NCBI GenBank assembly: GCA_015680685.1
Contig: MNCI01016514.1
Location: forward strand, 1 to 64,000
Length of the DNA: 64,000 nt
DNA from: Gnetum montanum
Taxonomy: Eukaryota > Streptophyta > Gnetopsida > Gnetales > Gnetaceae
Direction: 5' to 3'
The notes below the pieces were generated by a model. That model had not been told where the DNA came from, ran no database searches, and worked only from the letters and a program-made list of their open reading frames with translations. Positions 46,050-59,333 of this stretch are shown here, one piece after another; the stretch's first letter is position 1, and the number at the start of each line of letters is the position of its first letter. Both the position numbers and the translations under genes were made by a program.

Positions 46050-47200
46050 ACTTGGAAGGTTCAAGATGATGTGGTTATGTTAGACAAGTATAAGTTACAA
46101 TAGTTATACAAGTGGATCCTCCCCAAAGCAGGCTCCAGCCCTTAATTACCTTGTATAACCACACCTAAAAATGTTTGTAGGCACCAAAGGGGTTGAATGA
46201 AACACATAGCTATTTAAAAAAACACACATTTTATAACCACCAATTTAAGAGAATAATTCTATGTTACACAAAATCACAAGTTATGATCATGCGAATAATG
46301 AGAAGAGATGGATTTTAGAAAGGATTGTAAGAATTGGGATGTGAGGTGCCTTACTATAGGCATAATGAATCCTTGTGTGTTACTAACGGTTAAAGTAATC
46401 ATTAGCCCTTCTTTCCAAGATTCAAACCAAGTCCAAACCACATTCCAATGACATCACATTGTTTTATCTCTTGGATTGACAACCACAAGACTACCACCAT
46501 TTTAAGGAGTAGCATCACTTAGTGTTTTGTCCCAGGGAGGAGTTTATTCATGGCACTTATCTCTTTCTTTTTTTTTATTTTTATTTTTGAGAAGCCACCA
46601 AACATAAGGCATGGGTAACATATCTTTTTTGTGCCCTTTTATTTTATTTTCATCTATGTCAACCTTACCAGAGGACTACCTTCAAGCATGGGTAACATGT
46701 CTTTCTAGTGACATGGTAAGGCAACACTTATTTTACTCTTACTTCCATTTTTCATTAGATTAATAAGGATATAATTACAACCTTAGCAAAATGATAGAAC
46801 ATATAGAAATAATAGAAGAGAATCCACAAATCCCCTTGATGTCACACCTTTTGCATTCCCACTTGGTTCTTCACTTTTTTGTCCAAGCATAATGATTACA
46901 AGTTTATTCTTAGTTTGATGATGGAAAAGAATATCATTATGATAATGGTAAGAACCTCTTATTAATGTGATGGATGGATGGATGATGTGGCCTCACTATC
47001 CAAATAATCAATCCCTTATGACTTTGATAACATAGAGAAAACCTCATCTCATTGGGCTACATCTTATTGTTTCATTCAAAATCAAGATTATTGATAAAGG
47101 AAATAAAAAAATGTGGAAAAAGTTGAAAAGGATGGGAAAAATTTATATCAAGAAATGATAAAATGATAAAAAAAATTTTAAGAAAAAGATGAAAACACTT
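46050..47200 (-). other. Non-coding spacer shared by X, Y and Z
   Basis: Words such as caagtggatcctccccaaagcaggc and catgggtaacatgtctttctagt recur in Y (51775-52290) and, for the first, in Z (63825-63900). No conserved frame. It lies on the 3' side of the coding part in Y, so it is probably a structural or packaging-related untranslated region; that role is inference. Confidence 0.55.
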
Positions 47201-48099
47201 GTTAATTCTTGATTTTAGGATTGGGCATCTTCCCCATGACTACAATTTTGACCATGGCAAGAATTAATGAGTGGGAAGGTAGGATCCATGCATTTGTGAA
47301 ACAATGTTATAAATTCATTTTCAAGCCATTGGGTATCTTTTGGTCTAGTGGTGGCTACGTAGATGGGTTTTTTTCCACACACTTGGTTTTGAAAAATATG
47401 GTGGATTAGAATAGAAGTTGTGTTATCTTTGTGGACATCTAGCCCATGACTGCACCCTTTATCATGATTAGTTATGCATGGATTCTTTTGCTTCTCCATA
47501 GTACTAGATTCATCATTTCTATGAGGTGTTGAAGTAGCAATGGATCTTTTCCTTTGTGTATGATTGGAGGACATTGGTTGTGAAAGCAAGGATGTTGCAC
47601 TTGATTAGCATTGTGCTAGTTTGGATGAGTTAGTTGGTCCACGAGTGTTGTGCTTACATGTGGGAATCATCCTAAAGAAAGGATGTTTCTAAGATTGTGG
47701 TGGAGATCTACTAGCATTATCATTTCTGTGTATGTTTGTAGCACAAGTGACATTCTTTTCTTGATGTTGTGATGCTAAACCTTCTTATTTTGTTGGTAGT
47801 GACATATGGTGGAGAGAAGTATAAAAAGATTGAGAATATGATGGAGGATGAGAGGTGTGAGGTGGTGATCTCATAGAAGATGTTGTGGGTTGATGATATT
47901 TGAAAGAGTGGTACTAGTGATTTGAGGTAGAGGAAGTAGAACTAGTTGGTGAAATAGGTTGTTGAACATAGTATCAAAATGGGTCTAGTTGATAATAAGG
48001 GTAGTGCTAGATTGATGATGGCCTCCCCCATGACTGTGGATTTTGCCACTGCTATTGATGATAATGTTGAGGCTAGTAAGAAGTCATACTAGGATAGTG

Positions 48100-49710
48100 C
48101 AATTGGTTGTTAAGCTCTTTATAATTACCTTGTGAGAAAGGTAATTTCCTAGGCATTTACTTTTGTACAAACTTTGGATTCAATGCAAAAGCCCAATACT
48201 CATGTAGACATAACATGACTACGCAATAGCCCTTCGGATGGTCATATATGTAAATGCCACATCCATCATCTTCTTTGATGGTTGAGTCTATAGCCTCTTC
48301 TTCTTCAATGATTTATCCTTTTTGCTGATCAATATTCTTACTTGTCTCTTGGTCCTTTTCTCTCCTTTTTTTGTGATCACCTGATTTGTTTTGCGTTACC
48401 CTCTCCTATATAGTTTCTATGAAAGTTGAAACTTTCTCATTTATCCATTCCAACATCTTATCTAGCCTTGCTTCAAGCTCATTGATAGAATTTTGTATTG
48501 ACAAGGTTTGTTGTGAAATCACCTCATCGAGAGCTACCTCTTTTTCTTGATCATATAGATGAACACTCTTCTTTTGAAGATTTGGATCCCAATGATATTC
48601 CTTAACATTCTCTCATTTACATAGCTCTTCTTCTTCTTTTTCGACACACTTGATTAGCCTTTGTATCTAATGAACTTTTAATTCATATAATCAACTTTAA
48701 GCATAAATCCCAAGGGTCTCTCTCATTTGACTACGAAGTCCATCTACGATGTGGAAAAGTTGATCTTCTTGAGAGAAACCATGGCCTAGACATCTATATA
48801 GTAGAGAATAGTATCTATCTAGGACCATATCCAAGGGTTCATGTTGTTCCTGTTTCCATCCTTGGATTTGTTTTCTTAGGTTGGACACACTTGCATAGGT
48901 TTGGTACTTCTTGTTGAAAAGTTCTAGCATTGTGGATAACCTATGGATTAAGTTTGGTTGTAATGATATATACCACACTTTCGCTTTATCTATTAATGTT
49001 ATAGAAAAGAGCTTAACCTTTTACCATCCACTTTCAATGTTTTGTAAGATGCAAGTATCATGGAATGCTTGTAAATGATGTTGTGGATAAAAATTATAGC
49101 ATCCCACAAATTTAGGGATGTTATTCATATCAAGCCTTTTGATGCAACTTTCCTTTCAATGCTTGTGAGGTATTTTAACTACCTTAGCAATATGCATTAG
49201 GCTCTTAGTGGCCAAAAAGGGTTCACCAACATCAAACATGTCATAGTGAAGATTTCTATTTCTATTTGTTTGCTTGTGATGATCTTAGTTATGTTCATTT
49301 TGATGTCTTTTATTTTTTCCTTGGTGTTGATTTCTATCCTTATTTCGATCCCATAGTGAAGCTTTATCTCTATACCTACACTCACCTTCGTTAGAACTAG
49401 ACATTGAAGAGGAAGAGAAAGATGAGGAACTAGGAGAATCACCATGGCTTCTATGGTTCTCCCTTTGATCCCTTAACTTATCTTTTTGGGGTTTTGAGGA
49501 GGCCCTTTCCGATCTAAGACTTACTCCATCTCCTCTAGGATTGTCTACCTTAGGTGAATGTAGTCCTTGAGTATAGTAAGGATGATCATGAACATATGAA
49601 ACCCCTACATGAGGTTGGTCACTCCAATTTTCTTTAACATATATCTCATTAGTTCTCCAATGAATGTTCTCTTCATATGATGCATTATCACTTCCATGTG
49701 AAAGATACAT
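48100..49710 (-). pseudogene. gag region of X
   Basis: The start at 49710 (MYLSHGSDNAS) resembles Y's gag start (MSSSHRSDSPS at 59169). The N-terminal part is Ser-rich and charged (SSSSFSSSSMSSSNEGE) with a basic RDRNQHQGKNKRHQNEHN-like run. The structural gag core is at 48978-48697: LELFNKKYQTYASVSNLRKQ, EPLDMVLDRYYSLL, SQEDQLFHIVDGL. This is the retrotransposon gag fold signature, open over 93 codons. Frames break between 49285 and 48980 and again after 48697. It is not functional as read. Confidence 0.75.
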
Positions 49711-49813
49711 TGTTGTTAGTTAATGGTGTGTGTGAATTAATATTTTTTGAAATATAAGTTATTAATGTGTTTATAATGATCATGTATAATATAGTTAATC
49801 TAGATAACTAGCA

Positions 49814-49835
49814 CCATCCCTGACAATGATGCTAA
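49814..49835 (-). other. Primer-binding site of X (Asp-tRNA-like, decayed)
   Basis: Immediately inside the 5' LTR the minus strand reads TTAGCATCATTGTCAGGGAT. This looks like the common plant gypsy site TGGCGTCGTTGCCGGGGA with C-to-T and G-to-A decay. Confidence 0.6.
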
Positions 49836-50199
49836 TGATGAGCTGCGAAGTACCCCCTACACTCAACCATATGAATCATGAGCATTCACACATGATCTAG
49901 TTGAGTTTCATGGATGGGACTATTATCGCATCTAGATCATTATGTATTGATTACAATTTTCTATCTTCCCACTTGGAGTAGTGGTAGCTTTGTCATGTAC
50001 GGTTTAGTCCAAAGTGAGGCATACAATAATTGATTTTGTTGTAGCCTTATGATATTCCTAATGATAATAGAGAAATTAATTATTTAATCTAATTAACATT
50101 AAAAAGTAAAGTCTAAACTAGCCTACATGCAATGAGTATCCATTTCTAACTTTTCATACACACCTTGGACTTCATGCAACTACTATTGGGATTACCAAG
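49836..50199 (-). repeat. 5' LTR of X, inner part (split by Y)
   Basis: First 364 bp (plus-strand order) of X's second LTR; the remainder is 60202-60720. The join across Y, ...gggattaccaag + tgtaccattactaagcatac, matches the uninterrupted 3' LTR at about 42288-42330. Confidence 0.88.
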
Positions 50200-51068
50200 T
50201 GATGAGCAACGAGGTACCCCTATGCCCAACCATATGAATTACAAGGGTTCATGTGCGATCTAGTCAAATTTCATAGACCTTATCTTCTTAAGTACATTGG
50301 TTCCAAGACATAAAATCTAATCATGATAATTGTCTTCTTCTCAACTATACTTGTGGAGCTTGATTGTATGGTTAAGTATAATTAAAGCACATGATTTTTA
50401 TTATTTTATATTTTGTTTGCCTATGATTAAGAACAAGTTGAAACTAAATTTATAATAAATTTAACTAATCTAACCATTAATTAATAATTAAATACCCTAA
50501 CATAAGTATCTAATTCCACTTTCCATGCACATCCTAAACATGTATAACGCTGCTAGGTTACCAAACATTAAGTATTTATGGAATTACCAAGAGTCATACG
50601 CATGCTCTAAAGCAATCGTACTTATGTGCTTAATTAATTAATTGCTATTCAATCTAGCTAGCTTACTTTAGCTTAATTATTTGGAAGCATTAAAGGAAAT
50701 TACTTAAAACATTAAATGCATAAATAAAATATTTAAGCTAGCTAAGGTGCTACAAGGGTTGATCAAAAAGTTCATCTTTATTGTCACACACACTACCATG
50801 CTCAAGTACAATAGTGCTCAAATAAAGATCCATACACTCAATGCCTCCTACTACAGGCACTTTGGAAAATATTGTAACTCTGGAGAAAAGAAACTATAAG
50901 AGCCTTGCTATGCTATGACAAAAACTATATATCGAAACCATGTGCCCAAGTGCTATATTGATGGATTAGCATATACCCCGTGATATCAGATATTTGACAT
51001 CACATCTTAGGGCCTAATATCGGATACTCGATATCTAATATCAGAGCCCTAATAAATGATATTCATCA
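50200..51068 (-). repeat. 3' LTR of Y
   Basis: Starts tgatgagcaacgagg and ends attcatca. It matches 59334-60196 closely, with many blocks of 30 or more identical bases such as around cttgtggagcttgattgtatgg. On the minus strand it is followed by nothing but X sequence, and its inner edge has the purine tract at 51069-51077 (gtaggggta on the minus strand). Confidence 0.9.
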
Positions 51069-53100
51069 TACCCCTACAATTGAATAAAAACTTGTCCTTG
51101 AGTGAACAAGAGGAGGAACAAGTTCTTTACAAAATATGGGAAAGGTATGGGATTATTGACTAACATGCAACTGACTTAGATGGAATAGATAGATTCTAAG
51201 TGCCCGAGTGTACAAATTTATAATATTTTACAAAATTGGATGTTCATGATGATAGAATTGAACACTTTGGACAAAACTAACATCCAACTTCTCTAGCAAC
51301 TAGAGGGAGAGGGAGAAGATCCAACGATCATGAACGATCCTCATCACATGTGTTGCTATGTCTTTCCTAGTGAAGGTAGTCCTCCTTCTAGTCCATGCTT
51401 CCCACTGCAATCACAACAAAATCATGGATTATTTTGCAATTTGTAACGTATAGCTTTTAAGTACCTTGTCTCATAGATGGTTACACTTTGCTAGGTTGTG
51501 ATTATGGTGAATTGATTTTATTTAATAGTGTTAGCCGGAAAACTAAAAAATAAGGTGAAATGGATAAGAAGTCCATTAAATTTTGAGAAGTTCAAACACA
51601 ATGAAATTCTTGAAGAGGGTTTAAGAATTTATTAAAAAAAAAAAGAGGATTTCACTAACAAATGTTGTGAAAATGTGCACAATTGGATGTCATTAATGAA
51701 GCACACAAAAGTATTTGATTGTAAGGATGTCTAAGGATAAAGAACTTAACTAATCCAACAAAAAGGTATGCAAATAGGTCCTTCCAAAAGTAGGCATGGG
51801 CCCTTGATTGCCCTTGTATAACTTCAAACCAAGGAGTCTGTGGGCCCAATGGATGATTAATGATTATAGAAAACTAACTACAAAAGCCTAGAAGAAACTA
51901 GCTAAGAATTTTGACACATCAAACCAAGACATTGAATCAAGAACATGAAACTAGCAGTGAGGTGAGACATGAAAAGCATATATGGATGAGAGAGAGAGAG
52001 AGAGAGAGGAATGGAGTTCTCAGTTAAGGTCACATGAAGCCCCTTGTGAATTTTGTGGTTAAATGACATGATAAAATCCATCCTTAGTCTAGACCAAAAC
52101 CAACCTCTTTTGATGACTTTGCATTATCATTCTAAGACCAGTCCATCCCTCTGAGACACAACAATTCTCCCATAGAATAACCACACTCCTTATTGAAGAA
52201 GAAAAAATAATTAGGAAGTGAGAAAGGGGCCTTAGTTAGAGAGGACCTTTAGGCATGGGTAACATGTCTTTCTAGTCCCATAACTAGTGCTTGTAGCCTG
52301 TTTATTTTGTCTAAAGAATGTGCTTTGAATTTTCATCATTTTTTTGAATGGGAACCACACCATGCAAAGACTTATTTAACTTCCTATTATTAGTCAAAAT
52401 AAAATGGTAAGAAATTCATGAAAGCACACATGAACCCAAGTAAGTAGAAAGGCATAAAGAGTACTAAATCCCCTTGAGGTCACACCCTGTTCAAACCTTT
52501 GAATCCTTTCCAAATTTGAAAACTACCAAGGTCATAAGTTTGTTAAAATTTTATTAATGAAAAAGGGACTTCATACTTCCAAAACAAGGAAAACCATAGA
52601 GTTTGTGGATGGGTGGATGTTGTGGACTCACTACTTATTGCATGAAAAATAAATCATGTTGAAGTTATCAATAACAAAATTCAAAGCTAGAATCTAGACA
52701 CCAATAATCAAATAACCAGATAGCACATGCCCACATCAATTAAATCACATTATACTTAGTTGGCAATAAGGCATGTTATTATTGAAATAAAATAAGAAAA
52801 TAACATCCAAATAAAGGAAAATATACAAAAAAATTGTAAAATATTTAAGAAAAAGAAAAATTACTAATGATGTTGTAAAACAAAAATTTTGAAATATTAA
52901 TAACATCAGAATAAAAAGGTGTAAAAAAAAGTTGTAAAAATAATAAAGTGTAAAAAAAAATGTGTAAAAATAATAATAAAAAACTGAGGAGCTGCTTATA
53001 TAGTTAGCATGAATGGCTAGCTACCCCATGACTAAGTTGAAAGGAAGAGATCTAAAATATTGAATGTGGTTGTCTATCCGATGAGGTGTTTATTGCACTA
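51069..53100 (-). other. 3' non-coding spacer of Y
   Basis: Contains the shared X/Y/Z words at 51775-51850 and 52250-52290, a (GA)n run at 51988-52008, and A-rich simple sequence at 52800-52990. There are short frames only, and none resembles an envelope protein. Confidence 0.6.
51988..52008. repeat. (GA)n microsatellite
   Basis: About ten GA units in the non-coding spacer of Y. Confidence 0.9.
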
Positions 53101-53299
53101 GCTTACTTAGGCTTATGGAAAGGTTTGAGTTGTTGTATGTTGACCAACTATTTCTTGTCTAGACTCTCAGGTTTGTAGATCATCATGTCTTTGGAAGGAA
53201 AAGTTTGATAAATGATATAAGGTCCTTCCCACAACGTCTAGAACTTAGTTTGTTGAGGTACATGTGTGGGGTTCTAGTAGAGGACCTTATCTACTAGTT

Positions 53300-54130
53300 G
53301 AAATTTGACTTTCCTAATTCTAAGGTCATGGAATTTTTTGTTGAATTCCTTGTGCAACTTGTTAGATGAGAAGGCCACCAATTGATTTTTTTTCTAGCAA
53401 GTTGAGATTCATTAATCTTTCTTGTTGTACTAGACTTAAGTCAAGGTCAAGGTCACATGCCATTGAAAGTGTACAAAGATTACATTAAATAGGAAGTGTT
53501 GGTAATTTTTTGTACACTAGATCATAAGGACAATAGCCTATAGGAAGTTTCCATGTTGAGCGGTAGACCTAGAGGGCATCGTTGAGTTTTGTGCTTCAAT
53601 CTCTCTTTTATTTGCTAACATTTCTTGTTAAGATCTTTGTGATTTTTCTATTTGTAACCTTAGTGTGATCATTGGCTTCAGGGTGGTAAGGTGTTGTTAG
53701 TTTATGTTCAACCCCAAAATTTTGCATAAGCTTCTCCTATAAAGTGAGTTTCATTATCAAAAATTAATGCATGTGGCACACCAAACCTGTTTACAACATT
53801 CTATTGTACAAACTGAGTAGCAGTAGAAGATGTACAGTTGGTGATGGTTGTTGATTTTGCCCATTTCATACAATAGTCAATAGTGACTATGATGTATGTC
53901 TTTCCATTTGACAAGGGCATGATGGGATCCATGAAATCAATGCCCCAAATGTTGAAGGGTTCCAATGGTTGAATCCACTGTTGAGGTCCCTCCATTTAAG
54001 CAGTCATTCCACCATCTTGTTGGTAGCGTACACAAGAGTGGACATATTGGTGAGCATCCTTAAATATTTTTGGCCAATAATACCTTGCCATTAGGATTTT
54101 AATGGTCATGTATCTCCTAGCATAGTGGTC
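53300..54130 (-). pseudogene. Integrase of Y
   Basis: The N-terminal zinc-binding part is decayed (ARYYWPKIFKDAHQYVHSC, with the last Cys of the expected pair replaced). The core opens PFNIWGIDFMDPI (first catalytic Asp, near 53945), then NGKTYIIVTIDYCMKWAKST, and HALIFDNETHF with the second Asp (near 53770). The final Glu region is too broken to place. Integrase inserts the cDNA into the host chromosome. Stops after QFVQ and beyond disable it. Confidence 0.85.
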
Positions 54131-54499
54131 CCCACAAGGACCCTCTTGATCATCCTAGAGAATGTGCAGTTGATCAACATCAGGGACACACCATTGAACT
54201 AGGCCATCGATGCACATCTTGTAGAGGTGTCCATTGATCTTCATGAAGAATTTTACCTAGTGAAGAAATTGTTCTTTCTTTTGGTGATCCAACTCTTGTG
54301 GCATCTCTTGAGTGAGAAGATAGGTAAGAATGTCATCATATCATTTAGGCTTAGTGGACAATTGTTTAGTTATAGCCCCAACAAAGAGGAATTCATTAGG
54401 AAATATATTAGATTGTTGGCTTTCTTCCTCTTTGTTATCCCATTGCAATGGATACAAGTGGTCAATAATCATATTCCTAGTTCCTTTTCTATCTATCAT

Positions 54500-54800
54500 C
54501 ATAAGATCAAATTCTTGCAAGATCACTAGCCATCATATGACACAGGGACTCACCATTGGCTTTTCATGAGGAAGCGAATGGAATTATGATCAATGTGCAC
54601 AAATACTTTATATCCAAGCACATAGTGCCTAAACTTCTCTAGAGAGAACACCACTACCATCAGTTCTTTTTCTATGGTGGTATAGTTTAGTTGTGCACCC
54701 ACAATGCTTTGTCTTACGCAGTGGATGTAATATGGATGTTTCTTTTCATCCATCTGCATAAGCATAGCTCCCAAGGCATAATTTAATGCATCCATCATAA
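54500..54800 (-). pseudogene. RNase H of Y
   Basis: An 82-codon open stretch gives DALNYALGAMLMQ, HPYYIHCVRQSI, QLNYTTIEKELMVVVFSLEK and YKVFVHIDHNSIRFLM, the usual Ty3/gypsy RNase H with its three acidic positions (Asp, Glu, Asp). The expected 'DAS' entry is DAL. It degrades the RNA strand of the hybrid during reverse transcription. Confidence 0.9.
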
Positions 54801-54829
54801 CATAAAGTGGTCTAAACTAGTTAGGTGCC

Positions 54830-55600
54830 TGTAGAATTGGAGTTTCTATAAGTTTCTCCTTTAGTTGTTGGAATTCCTTTTCACATTCCTTAATCTAGAA
54901 AAATTGAGTATCTTTCCTTGTTAGCTCAACCAATGGTTTTGCAATCTTAGAGAAATTCTCTATGAATCACTAGTAGTAGCTAGTGTGTCCAAGGAATGAC
55001 TGAACATCCTTGATGATTTTTGGTTGGTAGGTAATTCCTTGAATGACCCTTATTTTTTCTGGGTTAACTTCAATTCCTACTTGTGAGATTTTATGCCCCA
55101 ATACAATGCCCTCCTAGACCATTAGATGACTCTATTGCCAATTAAGCTATAGATTTTTTTCCACCCATCTTTTTAGCATTTGCTCAAGGTAGTCTAGGGC
55201 TTGCTCAAATGTAGCTCGATAGGTGGAGAAGTCATCCATGAAGACTTTCACACCACTACTAATCTACTATTGAAAAGTGCTTAAGACCAAGCATTGAAAA
55301 GTAGCAAGGGCATTGCATAGATCAAAAGGCATATTGCGATATGCAAAGATCCCCTAGGGACTCATGAATGTTGTTTTGGCCTGGTCCTTTAGCACAATCT
55401 AGATTTGGTTATAGGTACTATAACTATCCAAAGAATTGTAGTAGTAATGCCTAGATATGGTATATAACACCTGATCAAAAAATGAGAATAGAAAATTATC
55501 CTTGAATGTTGCCATATTATATAGCCAAAAATCAATGCAAATTTTCCACTTGCCTTCTTTCTTTGGCACAATCATGAGTAGAACTAACCCACTTACTATC
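54830..55600 (-). pseudogene. Reverse transcriptase of Y
   Basis: Minus strand: the fingers part near 55580-55400 is decayed (the IVPKK-like IVPITK, and a YFQ-like segment). MPFDLCNALATFQ stands near 55330-55290, and the catalytic block VFMDDFSTYRATFEQALDYL at about 55245-55190 keeps both aspartates (codons at 55231-55236). KRWVEKNL follows. Several stops interrupt it. Confidence 0.85.
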
Positions 55601-56199
55601 TGTAGTGGGATAGATGAATCCTATCTATAGGAGTTTTTTGATTTTCTCTTTTGAAAATCTACTTTAATTTTGGGTTCAATCACCTCTATAGTTGTCTCTT
55701 GGGCTTCAAGACTAGGTCGATGTAGATATGATGCTAGCATATCCTAGGATCAATCCCTATGAGTTTGCGATATGACCAAGCAAAGGTTGTTGATCATTTT
55801 TCAACCACATTCAATAGCATCCATTTTTGTTCTAGAGTAATATTTGCATTGATTATGACCAGCTTTCCATTTTTTAAGAATACATATTCCATGTTGATAG
55901 GTAGAGTTTTTAATTCAAGGGGCTCTTGCTTGAAAATTTTAGGAATTTCTAACTCTTTCCAATAGGTACCATCATTTGCATTATCAGAGAGTTGATGATG
56001 AAGTTGTTCTAGTTCATCCATGCCTGTGATATATGTGCATGTTAGCCTCTTAGTAGGTTCTATGCAAAGTGTGCTGCTTTCAAAATTAGTGGTCAACCAT
56101 TGGATGCCCTCTTGTTTTGTGGCTACTACATACAAACACCTTTGAATATCTTCTTCTAGTGCACACTACTTGCATGCAGAGATGGATGCATGTTTAACA

Positions 56200-56705
56200 G
56201 ACTAGAGTTTCTGCATGCACTTGCACCCTATATCACTATACGTAATACATGGAACTTGCTTCTTCTTGATCTTCTTGAATGCATTTTCGTTATATATTTT
56301 TAGGAAAATATCTCTAATGCCCATTCTATCATCAACAGTGCTTAGCCATGCCCTTCCCATGATGATTGGAAAGTCTCCTTTATAGTTTTGCACCTTAATT
56401 ACTAGGAAATTAGTAAGATAAGACTACCTATAGATAGTGATCATAATGTCTTCTACTAGTCCTAATGAAATAATGATGGACTAGTTTGCTAATTCTAATA
56501 TGATATTTTTCTTCTTGAGAGGTGGTAGGTTCCATGTAGTATACATTTCATGAGAAATTAAATTGACATTAGAATCTGAATCAACAAGAGCCTTACATGA
56601 TTTTTTCCTAGCAATTTGCAAATAAATAAGACGACTTCCAAGAGCAACTAATTTCTTGGGAAGGTTACCAGCTCGAATACAATCAGATATGACATGAGTT
56701 AACAT
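56200..56705 (-). pseudogene. Aspartic protease region of Y
   Basis: KALVDSDSNVNLIS at about 56600-56560 corresponds to the protease active site (usually DSGAS or DTGAS; here the Gly is Asp). GDFPIIMGRAWLSTVDDRMG at about 56385-56330 matches the conserved second half seen in plant gypsy proteases (I-L-GR-WL). The altered active site suggests inactivity. Confidence 0.8.
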
Positions 56706-56799
56706 AACACTATGAATTTGAGGTGGGATTTGATTTGACGGGGACTTAAAGGAATTAGATGCAAAGGGAGGTGGAAGAACAAGGTTGCAACCGCATGTG

Positions 56800-59169
56800 T
56801 ATGTGAGGGATTAAGAAAATTTTTGTGTTGGAAAAAGGGTCTATTCTTTGATTAAGTGTTTGAACCACTCGATTGATGAACTAGTTGTAGATTTATGGCC
56901 CTAGTAGCATTGCATTGCTGTGGTTGGGCTGGAGTTCATCATGCATAGATGAAGTAGGTGGTAGTTGTGTTGAGGATGGAGGAATATGTGTAGGAATAGG
57001 AGAAGGATAAGTATGAAAGGTGGTATCCCTCCTTGTATGTGGAGAATGGGTTTGATACTAATCAGGGGGGTAGTAGTAAGGTTGGAAAGTAGAAACATGA
57101 TTGGAAGAGTCACGTGGAGACATGACTTATTGAACCTAATACGCATATGGATCAAGTTATCTGTAAGGGTATTACTACCTTGGTGGTGCTAGTGCTAATG
57201 ATTATAGTTGTGTCCACTATTGGTATTGATCGTATGATTGTGATGGAGTTCCACTTGGATAATACTATTGTTGTTGATTGAACTACCTAGGATTGCCTTG
57301 AGGATAAATAAATATTTTAGGTGTTTAACCTTGTGCTAGTTGTGGACTCAAGGCATACATCCTAGACTCTTGTAAGTGTGACACAATAGGGCAACTTCCC
57401 TTAGGATGTTCATAATAGCAAATGTCACATCCACAATCATCATTTGATTCAATTCTTGTAACTTCTTATACTATAGTAATCTTGCCCTTACCTCTTTGAT
57501 TGCACGTTTAGCTTTCTTGCATCTCCTATGATCACAATCATTACCTTGTTTTTGGACTCCAACAATTTTTAGGATAACTTAAAATTTGCTATCCATAGAG
57601 TCCCATAAATGATCAACCTTGGTCAAAATTTCAGATGTAAATTTTTGAAGCGACAAGGTTGTCCAATTCACTACCTCATCAAGTGATGATTCTTCATCAC
57701 TGTCATAGAATTGAACCTCCCTCTTGCAAGTGGAAGGATTGTAGTTGTATTCTTTCATGTTTCCTTAGCTCTTCTTCTTCTTTTACTACATGCTCAATCA
57801 ATTGTTAAATTTGATGGGCTCTTAATTCTAACAATTTCCCTTAGGCATAGATGCCAAGAGTTCTCCTTGTTTTTGATCAAAGCCCATCTATGATGTGGTG
57901 AAGTTACTCTAGTTGAGAATAACCATGGGTAGACAATTTATGCAATAAGAAATAGTATCAACCCATGGTAGCATCCAAGGGTTCATGTATCCCTTGTTTT
58001 CATCCTTGGATCTACCTCCTCAAATTGGACACTCAAGAATATGTTTGATATTTGTCATTGAACATTGTACTCTAGTGTTTGATAGATACCAGTTCTAAGG
58101 ACTGATACCAATTTTTTGCTTCTTTAATGAGTGTCCTAGGGAACAAATTAAGCTTTTTCTAATCATTTTCTATATTTTTCAAGGCACATGCATTGTGGAA
58201 AGCTTAGAGATGGTTCTTCAAATATGAGTTGTATCCCCCTTTGAATCTAGGGATCTTTTTCATGTTAAGATTTTTGATTCAACTATCCTTTATGTGTCTT
58301 ATGGGAATCATCACTACCTTTGCAATGTTCAGCATGCTTCAAGTAGTAAGCAAAGGTTCATCGGGGCCCCTAATTTTGGTATCAATGATGTCCTTTGCTA
58401 ATCCTTAGTTCATGGAAATGGGTCTCTCTTGACTAGCCGTGTCTTGGGTCTTGAATTGCCCGATAGTCCCTTTGATTATCTCAGTCCTGTTGGTCACCTC
58501 CATCATGATTTTGCCCCCTACAGTTGTAGTTAGAGCCAAAAGAGAAAGATGACAATGAAGGTGAATAGGAAGGAGGACTAGCATCATCACAATGCTTGCT
58601 ACCCCCTCTTCAGTAATTGCAACCATGATCATGATCAGGTTTCTTGTTCACATCCTTATCCAAACTTGCCTCCTAGGATCCCACTTTGTCATTAGATCCA
58701 TTCTTAGTAGAACCCAGATTATGGATCATGGATTACAAGTTTTGGTTTTGACCTCCTTCACTAAAGTCAAAAAAAGAAGTTTTGTTGAATGGAAAACCCC
58801 TAGAGAAGGATTTTCCACCATCTTTGTGGTGTGGTAGGTATGGGGAATTAGTGAACCACTTCCCCTTTGTAGATTCGTAGTGCTACTCTAGCTGTCAATC
58901 ATTTAGATGTTATGCATTTGTGGATGAAGCTCCTGGAGGCCCAAGCACATAAGAGTTTGGTGGAGCATCATAGAAACAGATCGATCTGGTGGCAACATAA
59001 TGTTGCCTTCCATGTCACGCTACCATAGCAGTTCATCCTAGTGTAGGATGAATGTGAAATTGGATACATACTCATCAGGATGAGCATATATCACTCTATA
59101 TTTATGGGGCACATGCTGATTCACTTTGTCAAACCTGGATGGAGAATCGCTCCTATGAGAAGAAGACAT
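56800..59169 (-). pseudogene. gag region of Y
   Basis: Starts MSSSHRSDSPSRFDKVNQ at 59169. The core near 58070-57840 (FNDKYQTYS, NLRR, IHEPLDATMG, SQLE, LHHIIDGL) aligns by eye with X's gag core, but here it has about seven stops. A GxC/H-rich segment near 57430-57410 may be the former knuckle region. 57300-56800 is Ser/Thr/Pro-rich and broken. Confidence 0.75.
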
Positions 59170-59311
59170 ATTGTGTTAGAAAAGAAGAAATGTAGTGTGT
59201 GTATTAAAATTTTTGTAGTAATTTTTAATGTATGATATGACTCTAAGGTTTTTTTTCAATGATCTTAACTAATTTTTCACTAAGCCATAGATGGTGCACG
59301 TAACAAGTAAA

Positions 59312-59333
59312 GGTTCTATGATAACACTGCCAA
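59312..59333 (-). other. Primer-binding site of Y
   Basis: The minus strand just inside the 5' LTR reads TTGGCAGTGTTATCATAGAA, close to the plant gypsy site TTGGCGCCGTTGTCGGGGAA with substitutions that fit decay. It differs from the site of X, so X and Y may have used different tRNA primers. Confidence 0.6.

Noticed and set aside
47209-47470. Plus-strand LINE ORF1-like knuckle (FEKYGG...LCYLCGHLAHDC) inside X
   Set aside because: The Cys/His spacing does not fit C-x2-C-x4-H-x4-C, the frame must be changed several times, and no LINE-like sequence or TSD surrounds it. It may be chance antisense to gag.
49301-49710. The 141-codon Ser/Arg-rich minus-strand frame as a splicing-factor-like host protein
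   Set aside because: It sits directly inside the 5' LTR of X at the position of the gag start and resembles Y's gag start, so it is retroelement gag.
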